Positions 46,748 to 57,165 of a DNA stretch of 64,000 nucleotides are shown piece after piece; position 1 is the first letter of the stretch, and the number at the start of each line of letters is the position of its first letter. The notes under the pieces were generated by a model that saw only the letters and a list, made by a program, of their open reading frames with translations, did not search any database and was not told the origin of the DNA. The DNA is from Silurus meridionalis (Eukaryota > Chordata > Actinopteri > Siluriformes > Siluridae), in contig NC_060893.1 of NCBI RefSeq assembly GCF_014805685.1, positions 17,293,025-17,357,024 of the forward strand, read 5' to 3'. A program made the position numbers and the translations under genes.

Positions 46748-48084
46748 CTGTATCTCACAAAAGTGAGTGCACCCTCACATTCCAGCAACAATTTTATTTC
46801 ATGTTCTGAAGAGACAATAGTATAGAAATGAAACTTCGATATATTTTAGAGTAGTCAACATGCACCTTGTATACAGTAGCAGTACAGATTTACTGTCCTC
46901 TGACAATACCTCAAAATACAGCCATTAATGTCTAAATAGCTGGCAATAAATGTGAGTACACACTAAGTGATGTGTGTAATCATGCAAAGCCAAATGTCCT
47001 ATTCATATATTTTTTTCTGCTTAACAGGACAACTTTGTGTATCTTGTATTAGAGCATTTAAAATGCGGTGCTTTGGGTACAATTCTCTCATACTGACCAC
47101 TGGATGTTCAACATGGCACCTCATGACAACTTTCTGATGATTTATGATTGAGAATTGTTGCCCTCTACAAGGATGGCCCATTCTATAAGAAGATCGGTAA
47201 CACCCTGGCGATGTTGCAGAAGCGGAAGGTCCACTCGTCAGTGTTGGGACCATACGCTGCACACTAAAACAAGTCGGCTTGCATGGCCAATGTCCCAGGA
47301 GGAAGCTTATTCTGAAGCTGGCACACAATAAAACCCACAAACAGTTGAAGACAACCTGTTCAAGAGCATTAATTACTGGAACCGTGTCCTGTGGTCAGAT
47401 GAGACAAAGATAAACTTGTTTGGCTCAGATGGTGTCAACATGTCTGGTGACAGCCTGGTAAGAAGTGTCTTTTCTCAATTGTGTCTTGCTTACAGTCAAG
47501 CATGGTGGTGGTAGCATCATAGTCTGGGGCTGTAGAGTGCTGCTGGTACTGGAAAGCTGCTAGTTATTGAGGGAACCATGTATTTCAGCATGTTCGGTGA
47601 CATTCTGAAGTAGAACATGATGCCCTTCCTTAAAAAACTGGACCAAACGGCAGTTTTCCAACATGAAAATGACCCCAAACAACTGCCTTGCTGAAAGCAA
47701 ATGTGATGAAGTGGCCAAGTATGTCTATAGACCTGAAATGAACACTGCACCTGTGGGGCATCCTCATGCGGAATCTGGAGAAAGACCATCCAGCATCACT
47801 GTGATATCATTATGGAAGAGTGGAAGGGAATCCCAGCAACAACCTGTGCAGCTCTGGTGAGCCCACTAAGGGAGTCATCTAAGGGAGTTTTTCATTGCAA
47901 CACTTGCCATGGCTTGCTCATCAGGGATAAATACACATTGTTCACCTTAACTGTTAAAATCTGTAAAGCTGCTCTGAGACAATGTCCGTTGTGAAAGTGC
48001 TATAGAAATAAACTTGACTTGACTTGAGCCCAGGAGGATTAAATCCTGAAATGTGAGAGGTGTACTCACTTTTGTGAGATACTG
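46748..48084 (+). mobile_element. Tc1-like element with TATCTCACAAAAGTGAG ends
   Basis: Left end CTGTATCTCACAAAAGTGAG and right end ACTCACTTTTGTGAGATACT are inverted, with TA on both sides (46746-46747 and 48085-48086). An inner ATGTGAGTACACA motif near 46950 suggests an IR/DR-type left arm; most of the right arm is deleted. Transposase remnants include the block around VLWSDETKINLFGSDGVNM near 47385-47440 and KHGGGSIIVWGC near 47495, but stops and frameshifts are many. It holds a LINE tail at 47867-48027. The copy at 25322-26466 is of the same family. Confidence 0.85.
47867..48027 (+). mobile_element. LINE 3' tail nested in Tc1-like element
   Basis: CATGGCTTGCTCATCAGGGA, AGCTGCTCTGAGACAATGTC, TGCTATAGAAATAAACTTG and an ACTTGACTTGA tail interrupt the Tc1-like 3' region. 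It matches the L2/Rex1-type 3' ends at 15797 and 51300. Confidence 0.8.
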
Positions 48085-48094
48085 TATAACTATA

Positions 48095-49644
48095 CAGGGA
48101 GTGCAGAATTATTAGGCAAATGAGTATTTTGACCACATCATCCTCGTTATGCATGTTGTCTTACTCCAAGCTGTATAGGCTGGAAAGCCTACTACCAATT
48201 AAGCATATTAGGTGATGTGCATCTCTGTAATGAGAAGGGGTGTGGTCTAATGACATCAACACCCTATATCAGGTGTGCATAATTATTAGGCAACTTCCTT
48301 TCCTTTGGCAAAATGGGTCAAAAGAAGGACTTGACAGGCTCAGAAAAGTCAAAAATAGTGAGATATATTGCAGAGGGATGCAGCAGTCTTAAAATAGCCA
48401 AGCTTCTGAAGCGTGATCATCGAACAATCAAGCGTTTCATTCAAAATAGTCGACAGGGTCGCAAGAAGCGTGTGGAAAAACCAAGGCGCAAAATAACTGC
48501 CCGTGAACTGAGAAAAGTCAAGCGTGCAGCTGCCAAGATGCCACTTGCCACCAGTTTGGCCATATTTCAGAGCTGCAACATCACTGAGTGCCCAAAAGCA
48601 CAAGGTGTGCAATACTCAGAGACATGGCCAAGGTAAGAAAGGCAGAAAGTCGACCACCACTGAACAAGACACACAAGCTGAAACGTCAAGACTGGGCCAA
48701 GAAATATCTCAAGACTGATTTTTCTAAGGTTTTATGGACTGATGAAATGAGAGTGAGTCTTGATGGGCCAGATGGATGGGCCCGTGGCTGGATTGGTAAA
48801 GGGCAGAGAGCTCCAGTCCGACTCAGACGCCAGCAAGGTGGAGGTGGAGTACTGGTTTGGGCTGGTATCATCAAAGATGAGCTTGTGGGGCCTTTTCGGG
48901 TTGAGGATGGAGTCAAGCTGAACTCCCAGTCCTACTGCCAGTTTCTGGAAGACACCTTCTTCAAGCAGTGGTACAGGAAGAAGTCTGCATCCTTCAAGAA
49001 AAACATGATTTTCATGCAGGACAATGCTCCATCACACACGCCCAAGTACTCCACAGCGTGGCTGGCAAGAAAGGGTATAAAAGAAGAAAATCTAATGATA
49101 TGGCCTCCTTGTTCACCTGATCTGAACCCCATTGAGAACCTGTGGTCCATCATCAAATGTGCGATTTACAAGGAGGAAAACAGTACACCTCTCTGAACAG
49201 TGTCTGGGAGGTTGTGGTTGCTGCTGCACGCAATGTTGATGGTGAACAGATCAAAACACTGACAGAATCCATGGATGGCAGGCTTTTGAGTGTCCTTGCA
49301 AAGAAAGGTGGCTATATTGGTCACTGATTTGTTTTTGTTTGGTTTTGAATGTCAGAAATGTATATTTGTGAATGTTGAGATGTTATATTGGTTTCACTGG
49401 TAAAATAAATAATTGAAATGGGTATGAATTTGTTTTTGTTGTTGCCTAATAATTATGCACAGTAATAGTCACCTGCACACACAGATATCCCCTAAAATAG
49501 CTAAAACTAAAAACTACTTCCAAAAATATTCAGCTTTGATATTAATGAGTTTTTTGTGTTCATTGAGAACATGGTTGTTGTTCAAATTAAATCCTCAAAT
49601 AAAATTAATCCTCAAAATACAACTTGCCTAATAATTCTGCACTC

Positions 49645-49647
<3 letters not shown>
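48095..49647 (+). mobile_element. Tc1-like DD37E element, copy 1
   Basis: 1553 bp between TA dinucleotides (48093-48094, 49648-49649). The ends are CAGGGAGTGCAGAATTATTA and its inverse (one G fewer at the right end). A second, inner pair reads GTGCATAATTATTAGGCAAC at 48275-48294 and exactly inverted at 49441-49460, so each end has two direct repeats (IR/DR arrangement). One transposase gene fills the middle. It resembles the TRT/DD37E group of Tc1-like elements reported from fish, as I recall. It lies 10 bp from the previous Tc1-like element and its right end touches a (TA)n tract. Confidence 0.92.
48313..49327 (+). pseudogene. Tc1-like DD37E transposase, two frame breaks (copy 1)
   Basis: Starting MGQKKDLTGSEKSKIVRYIA, the protein has a first helix-turn-helix (SSLKIAKLLKRDHRTIKRFI), a basic hinge (RKKRVEKPRRK), a second DNA-binding part, and a DDE domain with Asp in VLWTDEM, Asp in FMQDNAPSHT and Glu in SPDLNPIENLW. 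I count 37 residues between the last two. Expected length is about 338 residues. A one-base loss near 48587 (CACTGAGTGCC, against CACTGGAGTGCC in copy 2) breaks the frame, and a second break at AAGGAGGAAAACAG (about 49172-49182) shifts to -1 before the last 49 residues, ending GGYIGH. Confidence 0.92.

Positions 49648-49715
<68 letters not shown>
49648..49715. repeat. (TA)n at transposon right end
   Basis: About 34 TA units that start at the TA beside the copy 1 DD37E element. Confidence 0.97.
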
Positions 49716-49716
<1 letters not shown>

Positions 49717-50105
49717 CTTGGGCATCTAATCTTATCCTCAAAGATGTTCAGGGTGACTGCAGGTTTTCATGCAACTAAACATTACTTATATCTGTATTCC
49801 TTATTCTTTAATTAGGATTAATCAACCATGAATCCTTTGTCACTCTCACTAACATACAAAAGTTTTGATTCACATGAGATGCAGACCTAATGGCCTATCA
49901 TGATGATAATTATTTTACCTGGAGTAATCATCATCTCATTGGATTTCATGCAGGTACTTACAAGGCCCAAAGCTATTTCACAGCCCCACAAGGTGCAATG
50001 TGTGCCTTTTTTATTTTCTGCCATTTACTAGCTCTCTCTGTGTATGTGTGGTGTGTGTTTATACAGCTTTTCATATTACTGCTGTATTGATGACAAGTAA
50101 TTCAT
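49716..50105. other. Unique DNA, nothing recognised
   Basis: No gene or repeat was recognised. Confidence 0.5.
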
Positions 50106-50640
50106 CTACCCCTTCCGACAATTTCCACATATCTCGGCGAGTCTGGCATCTTATCATCTGAAACTAAATCCCGGAAAAGCAGAGCTGCTCTATGTCCGTG
50201 GAGTTGTGTCCTCACATCAAATTCTTGCCATCCCTCTGGAGAACAGTCTGAGCACGCATGAAACCTTGACTTAGCTCTCTGCTCACATCTCTTGTCCACT
50301 TTTTCTTTTACAACATCAGCAGGTTCAGTCTTATTTTTTCTCCACAGTGTCCGTTCAGGCCCCTTGTCATTTTGAGATTAAAACTATGACAACTTGCTCC
50401 TGGCAGGTCTTCCCCTGTGCACGATCAGACCACTGCCACAGAAGGCAGCTGCATACATTCTGTCATACTCCTATATCACCCCATCACTGCAGTCCATCCA
50501 ATGGTATCTCTTATCCCCTGGCAGATCATTTAAAGCAATTATGCTCACCAAAATAGACATGAACAGACTGATTTATCAAACCTCAGCCAATGGTACATTC
50601 TTACAAGTCACACATACAACTCAACTTTACTTCATCCCTT
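50106..50640 (+). mobile_element. L2-type reverse transcriptase C-terminal relic
   Basis: Scattered frames give LASYHLKLNPGKAELLYV, a thumb-region block of L2-type reverse transcriptases. Later come LLAGLPLCTIRPL, AAAYILSY and ITPSLQSIQWYLLSPGRSFK, corresponding to LLAGLP and the LHWLPV-like region of the family. The relic is 5' truncated and has several frameshifts. No 3' tail was found, and it is a different subfamily from the LINE that follows at 50716. Confidence 0.7.
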
Positions 50641-50715
50641 AGGAGATAATGTAGATATGCATTAGTGCTCTTCTTTGTAATATCAATTCAAATAACTGAC
50701 TGGTGATCTCTGGTG

Positions 50716-51576
50716 ATGAGATTTCTAGTAGTTCCTAGAATCGCAAAGTCCACTAAAGGTGGTGGAGCATTCTCACATTTAGCTCCTAAATTTTGGAATA
50801 GTCTTCCTGACAGTGTTTGGAGCTCAGACACACTCTCCCAGTTTAAGTGCAGATTAAAAACTCACGCATCACATATCATAACCTTGTGCTCCAGTACATC
50901 TGATGACATGCACATTATCAACTTATGCTTGTTAATATTATGAACAGCAGCTATGCTTATTCCTCTCCACTGCTTTTCTTTCTTTACCCATCCCGAGGCA
51001 TCCTAAGGTTGTGCCAGTTCCAGTGGTGTCCCACCTCATGAAGATTGTGGACCTTTAAAGGAGTAGATGCCGACCCTGCAAACATCCCGAACCATCCAGA
51101 GACATTCCAGCAATATTTGGATCCCACTTCATTTAGAGTTTGTACATTGGACCTCTTTGACTGTTTAAAGGCTCTGGAATAGAGAAGCTGGTGTTGGATT
51201 TTTGATGATTGCAAATGTTAAGCTAGTTTGTGAGGTGCTTAGGAGCTCCTGATTCTATAATCTCAAATGACTTTATAAGACTGTAGAAAGGACATTACTC
51301 ATAATATTACATTTCAGTGCCCATGTTAGTTCTCACTCCCCAGTGTTCTGTATTGTTTAAAGACTATAATCACACTCTTGGGGATGAGTTCCCCTTTTGA
51401 GTCTGGTTTCCTCTCAAACTGCCTTATAACATCTAAGGCAGTTTTTCCTTGCCACACTTGCCATGTCTGCTCATCAGGGATAAATTCACATCATTCATCT
51501 TAATTCAATAAATATGTAAAGCTGCTTTGAGACAATGTTCGTTGTGAAAAGCGCTATAGAAATAAACTTGACTTGA
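50716..51576 (+). mobile_element. L2/Rex1-type LINE 3' end, 5'-truncated
   Basis: Coding sequence RFLVVPRIAKSTKGGGAFSH and LAPKFWNSLPDSVWSSDTLS is the last part of an L2/Rex1-type ORF. The 3' untranslated region then follows with ATCACACTCTTGGGGATGAG, TCATCAGGGATAAATTCACA, AAAGCGCTATAGAAATAAAC and a short ACTTGACTTGA tail. It is collinear with 34380-35260. Confidence 0.87.
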
Positions 51577-52031
51577 TCTTCAAATGAAAACTGAATTACC
51601 ACCTTTTCACCAATCCTTAAACATATTGTAAATAAATGTGTTTCTGTACTTTCTTCAAATTTTTCTGCAAGGTTTTGTTTTGTTTTTGTTCATGGTGCCT
51701 TCCAAACCCTTCAGTTTCAGCCACTTGAGCTAAATATGTCTGCAGTAATGCTGATGTAAACACACTTGGCTTTGTTTGGCCAAGTATATGTGATCATTGC
51801 TACAGTACAGTGTTCATCCATACATGAAATAGCTTTGCTCTCGTTTCCATGCACTCACAGTGACCCAGAACTGATGTGACCTATATAAAGAATCTTTGTC
51901 ACAGACACTTTCAAAAGTCAGGCAGTGGAATTTGATGGGGAAAGAAAATATTATAAACATTTTCATTGTATTTGTTTCTCTTTGGCTCATAATGCAAAAT
52001 GGCTTTCTCTTTTGGCTTTCAAACATGCACG

Positions 52032-52034
<3 letters not shown>
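51577..52034. other. Unique DNA, nothing recognised
   Basis: No gene or repeat was recognised. Confidence 0.5.

Positions 52035-52071
<37 letters not shown>
52035..52071. repeat. (CA)n microsatellite
   Basis: About 18 perfect CA units. Confidence 0.96.
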
Positions 52072-52073
<2 letters not shown>

Positions 52074-52204
52074 ACATTAATTGCCGTAATGGCAAGTCGC
52101 TTTGATGTAACAACAATTCTCTCGTTCCCTGTGTACCTGTAGGGATAAAATGTGAAGGATTGGAAAAACAGAGAGAATTCTCTCTTCTATAGGACAAGAG
52201 AAAA

Positions 52205-52208
<4 letters not shown>

Positions 52209-52275
<67 letters not shown>
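52209..52275. repeat. (GA)n microsatellite
   Basis: About 33 GA units with one AA interruption. Confidence 0.96.
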
Positions 52276-52392
52276 TAGTGCGAGACATCCTAATCACTTT
52301 GTAGGATTTACAGCACTAACAGCGCTGCCCTCTTTCAGTGCAACATAATTACTATTTCACATTTCATTACAGAATCAAGCAAATAAAATGCC

Positions 52393-52459
52393 TGTGTGTT
52401 TGTGTGTGTGTTTGTGAATGTGTGTGTTTGTGTTTGTGTGTGTGTTTGTGTTTGTGTGT
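52393..52459. repeat. (GT)n/(TTTG)n imperfect microsatellite
   Basis: GT and TTTG units mixed; the ORFs over it on both strands are artefacts. Confidence 0.93.
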
Positions 52460-53030
52460 CATCGGGATGGAAAGCAGTTTCAGCTAAACGATGTAATAGG
52501 ATTTCAAGAGACATGTTCACCATTAGCAGGGAAACAAGCCCTCAGGACAAGGATAACTACATAAGGGTGGAAGATGTTGCCCCAACCTATGTCCTCTAGA
52601 AAAGAGTTTTATGGCACCTCTCTGATAAGCACCAATGGTGTTATTAGATTACATTTATGGCGAAGTATCACGTTTAAAATTTATGAAAATGTTAACCTTT
52701 AAATTATAGCTTCCTAGTGAGTATAAGGGAGATGTGTGTGCATGTGTATTTAGACAAAAAGTAAAGAAAAAAAAAAAGAAACTTCTTTTACACACAATAC
52801 AAATTTTCAACATTAGTGACTGATGAAACCTTAATGAAATAGACAGTAGCTGGTACTTATCATTTTTATTTTTAGTTACAAATATATTAGAGCTATTTAG
52901 TAGCTCTAATGTCCCATTTAGTGGAAATCCATTTCTCATTAAAAAGGTTATTGTGTAGCATGCATTAAGAAAATTAGCTCAGTACAAATAGTTAATTCAT
53001 TACCTAATTAAATAGCAAATGTCACAAGCC
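52460..53030. other. Unique DNA, nothing recognised
   Basis: No gene or repeat was recognised. Confidence 0.5.
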
Positions 53031-53032
53031 TA

Positions 53033-53660
53033 TATTTACATTTACATTTATGGCATTTAGCAGACACTTTTATGCAGAGCAACATAGAAAAAATGCTTTG
53101 AAGCCTCTATCAATGCTTAAATCACACTGGTTCAATAGGTTGCAGACTTAGGAAACTGTCAGCCTAAAACCCTTGGGAGGATTTATAGTACAAATTTTTT
53201 TTGTTAAATACATAAATGCATGAAAACAAACAGGAAAAAATATGTACTAGTTTACTAGTGTACTAGTAATAAAGTGTTTCAGGAAGGGGAAGGTCTTTAC
53301 CCATCATTTAACCTTTTAGCCTTTGCCACAGATTTTGGGACTCACAGCTAAAAATGCCCTACCTAACTTTAAATGTTTTCAGTTCCTGATAAAAATGTGC
53401 TACATACACAATTTAAATGTCTTTTAAAAGAAGACACTCAAAAAGATAATACATTATAATGGCCAGTGTCTCAGCTGTTCGGACATCTAGGGGAAATTCA
53501 TTCCACCACCTCTGTGCCAGAACAAGAGCCTTGATGTATAACTACCTCTCACCTTAAGGGATGTGGGACCAATTGAACAGTGCTAGAAGATCTGAGGGAG
53601 CATGGTGCAGTGCAAGGAGTGATAAAAGCTTTCAGGTTAAATGGTTTATAAGTGGGTTTA
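53033..53660. repeat. Dispersed fish repeats, diverged
   Basis: The start TACATTTACATTTATGGCAT and TTTAGCAGACACTTTTATGC are the leading end of the common fish repeat also at 27243. Further on, GGGGAAATTCATTCCACCAC, CAAGAGCCTTGATGTATAAC and AGTGCTAGAAGATCTGAGGG match another recurrent fish repeat segment. Whether they form one element is unknown. Confidence 0.5.
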
Positions 53661-54615
53661 TTTGATGATAAAATTTAGTGACATTTTTGGCAACATATTT
53701 TATCCTATTTTGACAAAAACTTCCAAAAATTAATAAATAAATAAAAAGCCACTCAATTTGGAATATCTAAACTCTGATCTCTGTCTTCTCAACTCCAAGT
53801 TTCACATCGACACAACATGTCTGCCTACAGCCTCAACAGTAAACAAATTAGCACTTAATTTTCCACCTCCTTTATGTGACGAGGAAGTAAAAGCTAAATC
53901 CCACTGACAGCACTATTAGTGAATGTATTAAAACATTAATGAAAGTAAGCCAACATGAAAGATGTTAAAACTAAACAGTCAATTTATAATCATTCCCAAA
54001 TAAATCTATATTTGATGTTAATTATGATTCATATTATTTTTATTCTTCTTCTTCTTCCTCTACTTTTTATTCTTCTTCATCTTAGTATTATTATTATTAG
54101 TAGTAATTGTATATTTTAAGAAACCTAATACTATGATTGATATTATGTTAAGGTGCTGCAGTAATGGAACAAAAAGCTGTCTAAAAGAGGAGAGTATTTG
54201 GCAAAAGGTCCAAAGAATTCACGTAGTTACTATGACAACCTCAAGATGACTACACAATATATTTAAGCAATTAGCACAAACTGGTTAATTATTGTTATTA
54301 TTACACACCTCTGTTGCAGACAAATTGGTAGATGTAGACAAAAACGGCAAATGTGATTTTATGTTACTGACTGAAGTGAGTTTCATAAACAGGCCCAATT
54401 TCATTTAAGAGCCATTTGCAATGCTACATAATGGTCTATTCAAAAAATAAAGTATATCACATTCTCTCACTCACTTTTATCACCAAACATCACAGCACAT
54501 TTCATATAAGGCATTGAAAATCGATTCCAGATGACTGAAGCGGAGCACCTAGAGTAAAACAACCTTTTATTGTATTCCGTCATGTTCCATTCCACTACTA
54601 CAGCTCAATTTCGAA
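53661..54615. other. AT-rich unique DNA, nothing recognised
   Basis: No gene or element end was recognised. Confidence 0.5.
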
Positions 54616-54641
54616 ACTACGTCTCCCAGAATGCATCGGGG
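54616..54641 (+). promoter_or_regulatory. ZNF143/THAP11-type binding motif
   Basis: ACTACGTCTCCCAGAATGCA followed by TCGGGG closely matches the long vertebrate promoter motif ACTACAAYTCCCAGMATGCA bound by ZNF143 and THAP11. The match covers nearly the whole motif. The motif is also present in some dispersed repeats, and no gene start was recognised nearby, so its function here is unproven. Confidence 0.6.
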
Positions 54642-54898
54642 AAATCAAAAAGTTTCACGTTAACACAGACTAGAGGTGAATTGCCTCACTGAGGGGGGGA
54701 AGAAATCCCAAACAGTCACAGATGGAAAATTGGAGGTCAGTCTAATAAAACAGGTTGAAAGATGCGTGAATGGACCTTTGGCTAATTAAAGGTAAAAATG
54801 TCAAGTTTTGGAAAGGAAGATAGGGATGTGTCTTTGAAGTTAAAGTGAAGGAGAAGTGATAAATCGTATCTAGAATTAAAGTGGCTCATGGGTTCTCT

Positions 54899-54936
<38 letters not shown>

Positions 54937-56240
54937 GAGAGAGAGAAGAGAATCACATATTATTGCTTGATTTCCTCTCCGTGGTTGATCCCCCCCAGAC
55001 CAACAAACCCTATATGAAACCGAACAGTAAAACAGGAAGACAAATGCACACAAACACAAGTGTCATCATATACATAACCATTGTGTATAAGACCTTGCTA
55101 TGCATTTAAATTAGTGCAATTTTTTATTTTGTAAGAAGAAGAAAAAAAACATTTAACCTTGGTGCTTCAGCAAGGAAATTATAAAATACCTGCATTTTTA
55201 TACACGGAGGAAAATTCTAAGAAGTACACCTGAAATGAGATTTATATACTTAATTGCTACACAATACCACATTTGTAAGCACACGTGCACAATTAGCCAT
55301 TTATTTGCACTTTAGACCTGATTCTTTAATACTCAATAATTTGCTTTCACTTCAGCCTCTGTTTTCCTCACATTCATGGCAAACATTGTATTTAATATTT
55401 GAAGTGATTATTCAAGAGGCAAGTTATCAGATGACACAGAGGAAGGAAGTAAAAACAATAAGATAAAGAAGGTATCTCTGTGTGTATAATTAGCTCTTCC
55501 AGGCAACTTCAGATCTCAGAGCTTCATCTGTACAGTAATTGTGAAAGAGACTTGGAGTCCTGTGGAAAGATCTGGAATGCCCTGATTATCAGTCACTCCT
55601 GATTACCAGTGCTGGCAAAGACTCTTCGATCTATCAATACTGTAGCTTTCTATTCTTCAGTAAAGAAAACAAGAAGGGCTAAAAAGAGCATCACTCCAGC
55701 TCGCCTCACATCGATGTAATAGGTGTGTAAAAGGAGGTGATCTTATAAGTACTATGTAATGAGTTGTTGCCCAGAGCAGGATGACTCAGATGTGCCTTTA
55801 CAAGGTAAAATGGTACAAAATGCCCTCCCAACCCTCTTGCACAGTAAAGTAGGTTTCCAAAAAAAAAGAGGAAGCTCTTATTCAGTTCCCAACTTGTTTG
55901 CCAGTTCTGCTGGAGAGGAAGACTAGGTCACGCTGGGAATTAGTGCTGCAAAACATCCTTTTGTCTTTCATCATGTCTTTCTGCCTTTTTCTAGTCAGTC
56001 TACATTAATTAGGACAGTGATTGCAGCATCTTGGCACAGACAAACAGCTCCTCCTTCAGTTATGAACCGACAAAATGTGCTAAACCCCACTGTAGAATTT
56101 GAGTGTTATCAAGCTGCTGTCTTGACGTTAATGAAAATGTGTTTTCACATTTTAACTCTCTGAAAATCTGATTTTCAAGCATCTGTGGCTCTAGGGAGAC
56201 TGACATGGCTTTCACATTTCACCAATGTAAACCTTGGGAT
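54642..56240. other. Unique DNA, possible conserved patches
   Basis: No gene recognised. The part at about 55480-55650 has balanced composition and no repeat homology, and could be a conserved element; this is inference only. A GA microsatellite at 54900-54946 is listed separately. Confidence 0.4.
54900..54946. repeat. (GA)n microsatellite
   Basis: About 23 GA units with one GTGA interruption. Confidence 0.95.
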
Positions 56241-57165
56241 TAATGGAAATGAGTAGGGATCAGCGAGAGGAATAGAGATGAGTGGAGATGATTCGAGATG
56301 AATGCAGACGAATGGGGAAAACATGGAGATTATTGGAGATGAGTGGATATGAGTGTGAGATGAATAGTGATAATAAGACAGGGTTAAAGAACAGTGGATA
56401 TTAGTGAAGAACAATGGAGATGATGAGTAAAGGTGAGTGGAGATGTGCGGTAATGAGTTGAGAGGAATGGACATTAATGGATGAGAGTGAATTTAAATGA
56501 GAATGAACAGAGATGAGATTAAATAAGTGGAAATGATTTCAGACAAATGGAGCAGTTTCGAGATAAGGAGTTCAATGCAGATGAATAGAGGTGAATGGAG
56601 AGGAAATACGTTTACATAAATAAAGGTGATTGAAGGAAAACAATCACAGAGTTGAGGTTAATAGATATTATTGGAGATGAGTAGATTTTTAATTGAGGTG
56701 AATAGAGAAATGAGAGTGGATTTTGGTGGAAATCAGAGGATATTATTGTAGATAAAAATATATATAAATATACAGTAAGAAAAGTTTAATAGGTATAACT
56801 AGATATGAGAGGACATGTTTAGAGGTGACTGGAGAGGAGTGAAGATGAGTGGAGATTAATACAGTAGATAAGAAGTTAAATGATATGAAAAGACATGATT
56901 GACATTGGAAATGTTCAGATGATTAGTGATTGGAGATTTGTGGAGATTACTAAAAATGAACATGAGTAATTCTGCAGTTAATAGGGATGAGTGGAGCTGT
57001 GTGGAAATAAAAGATTTCTAAAGGTAGGTGGAGATAAATGGAGATAAGTGTAAATGAATGGAGTGGAGATAAACAAACATACATGCATGTGATTAAAAAT
57101 GAACAAAGATGAGCTGACCTGAAAGGAGATAAGTGGCGATCAATTCTTGAGTGGTAATAGGAATG
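56241..57165 (+). repeat. Degenerate purine-rich minisatellite, about 10-bp period
   Basis: The plus strand is dominated by GATGAGTGGA, GAGATGAATG and similar words spaced by about ten bases (clear at 56260-56350, 56410-56480, 56820-56870 and 57000-57070). Units are heavily diverged, and one stretch near 56750-56800 lacks them. No element ends were found. The antisense frames rich in HSSPLISI are by-products of the repeat. Confidence 0.75.
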
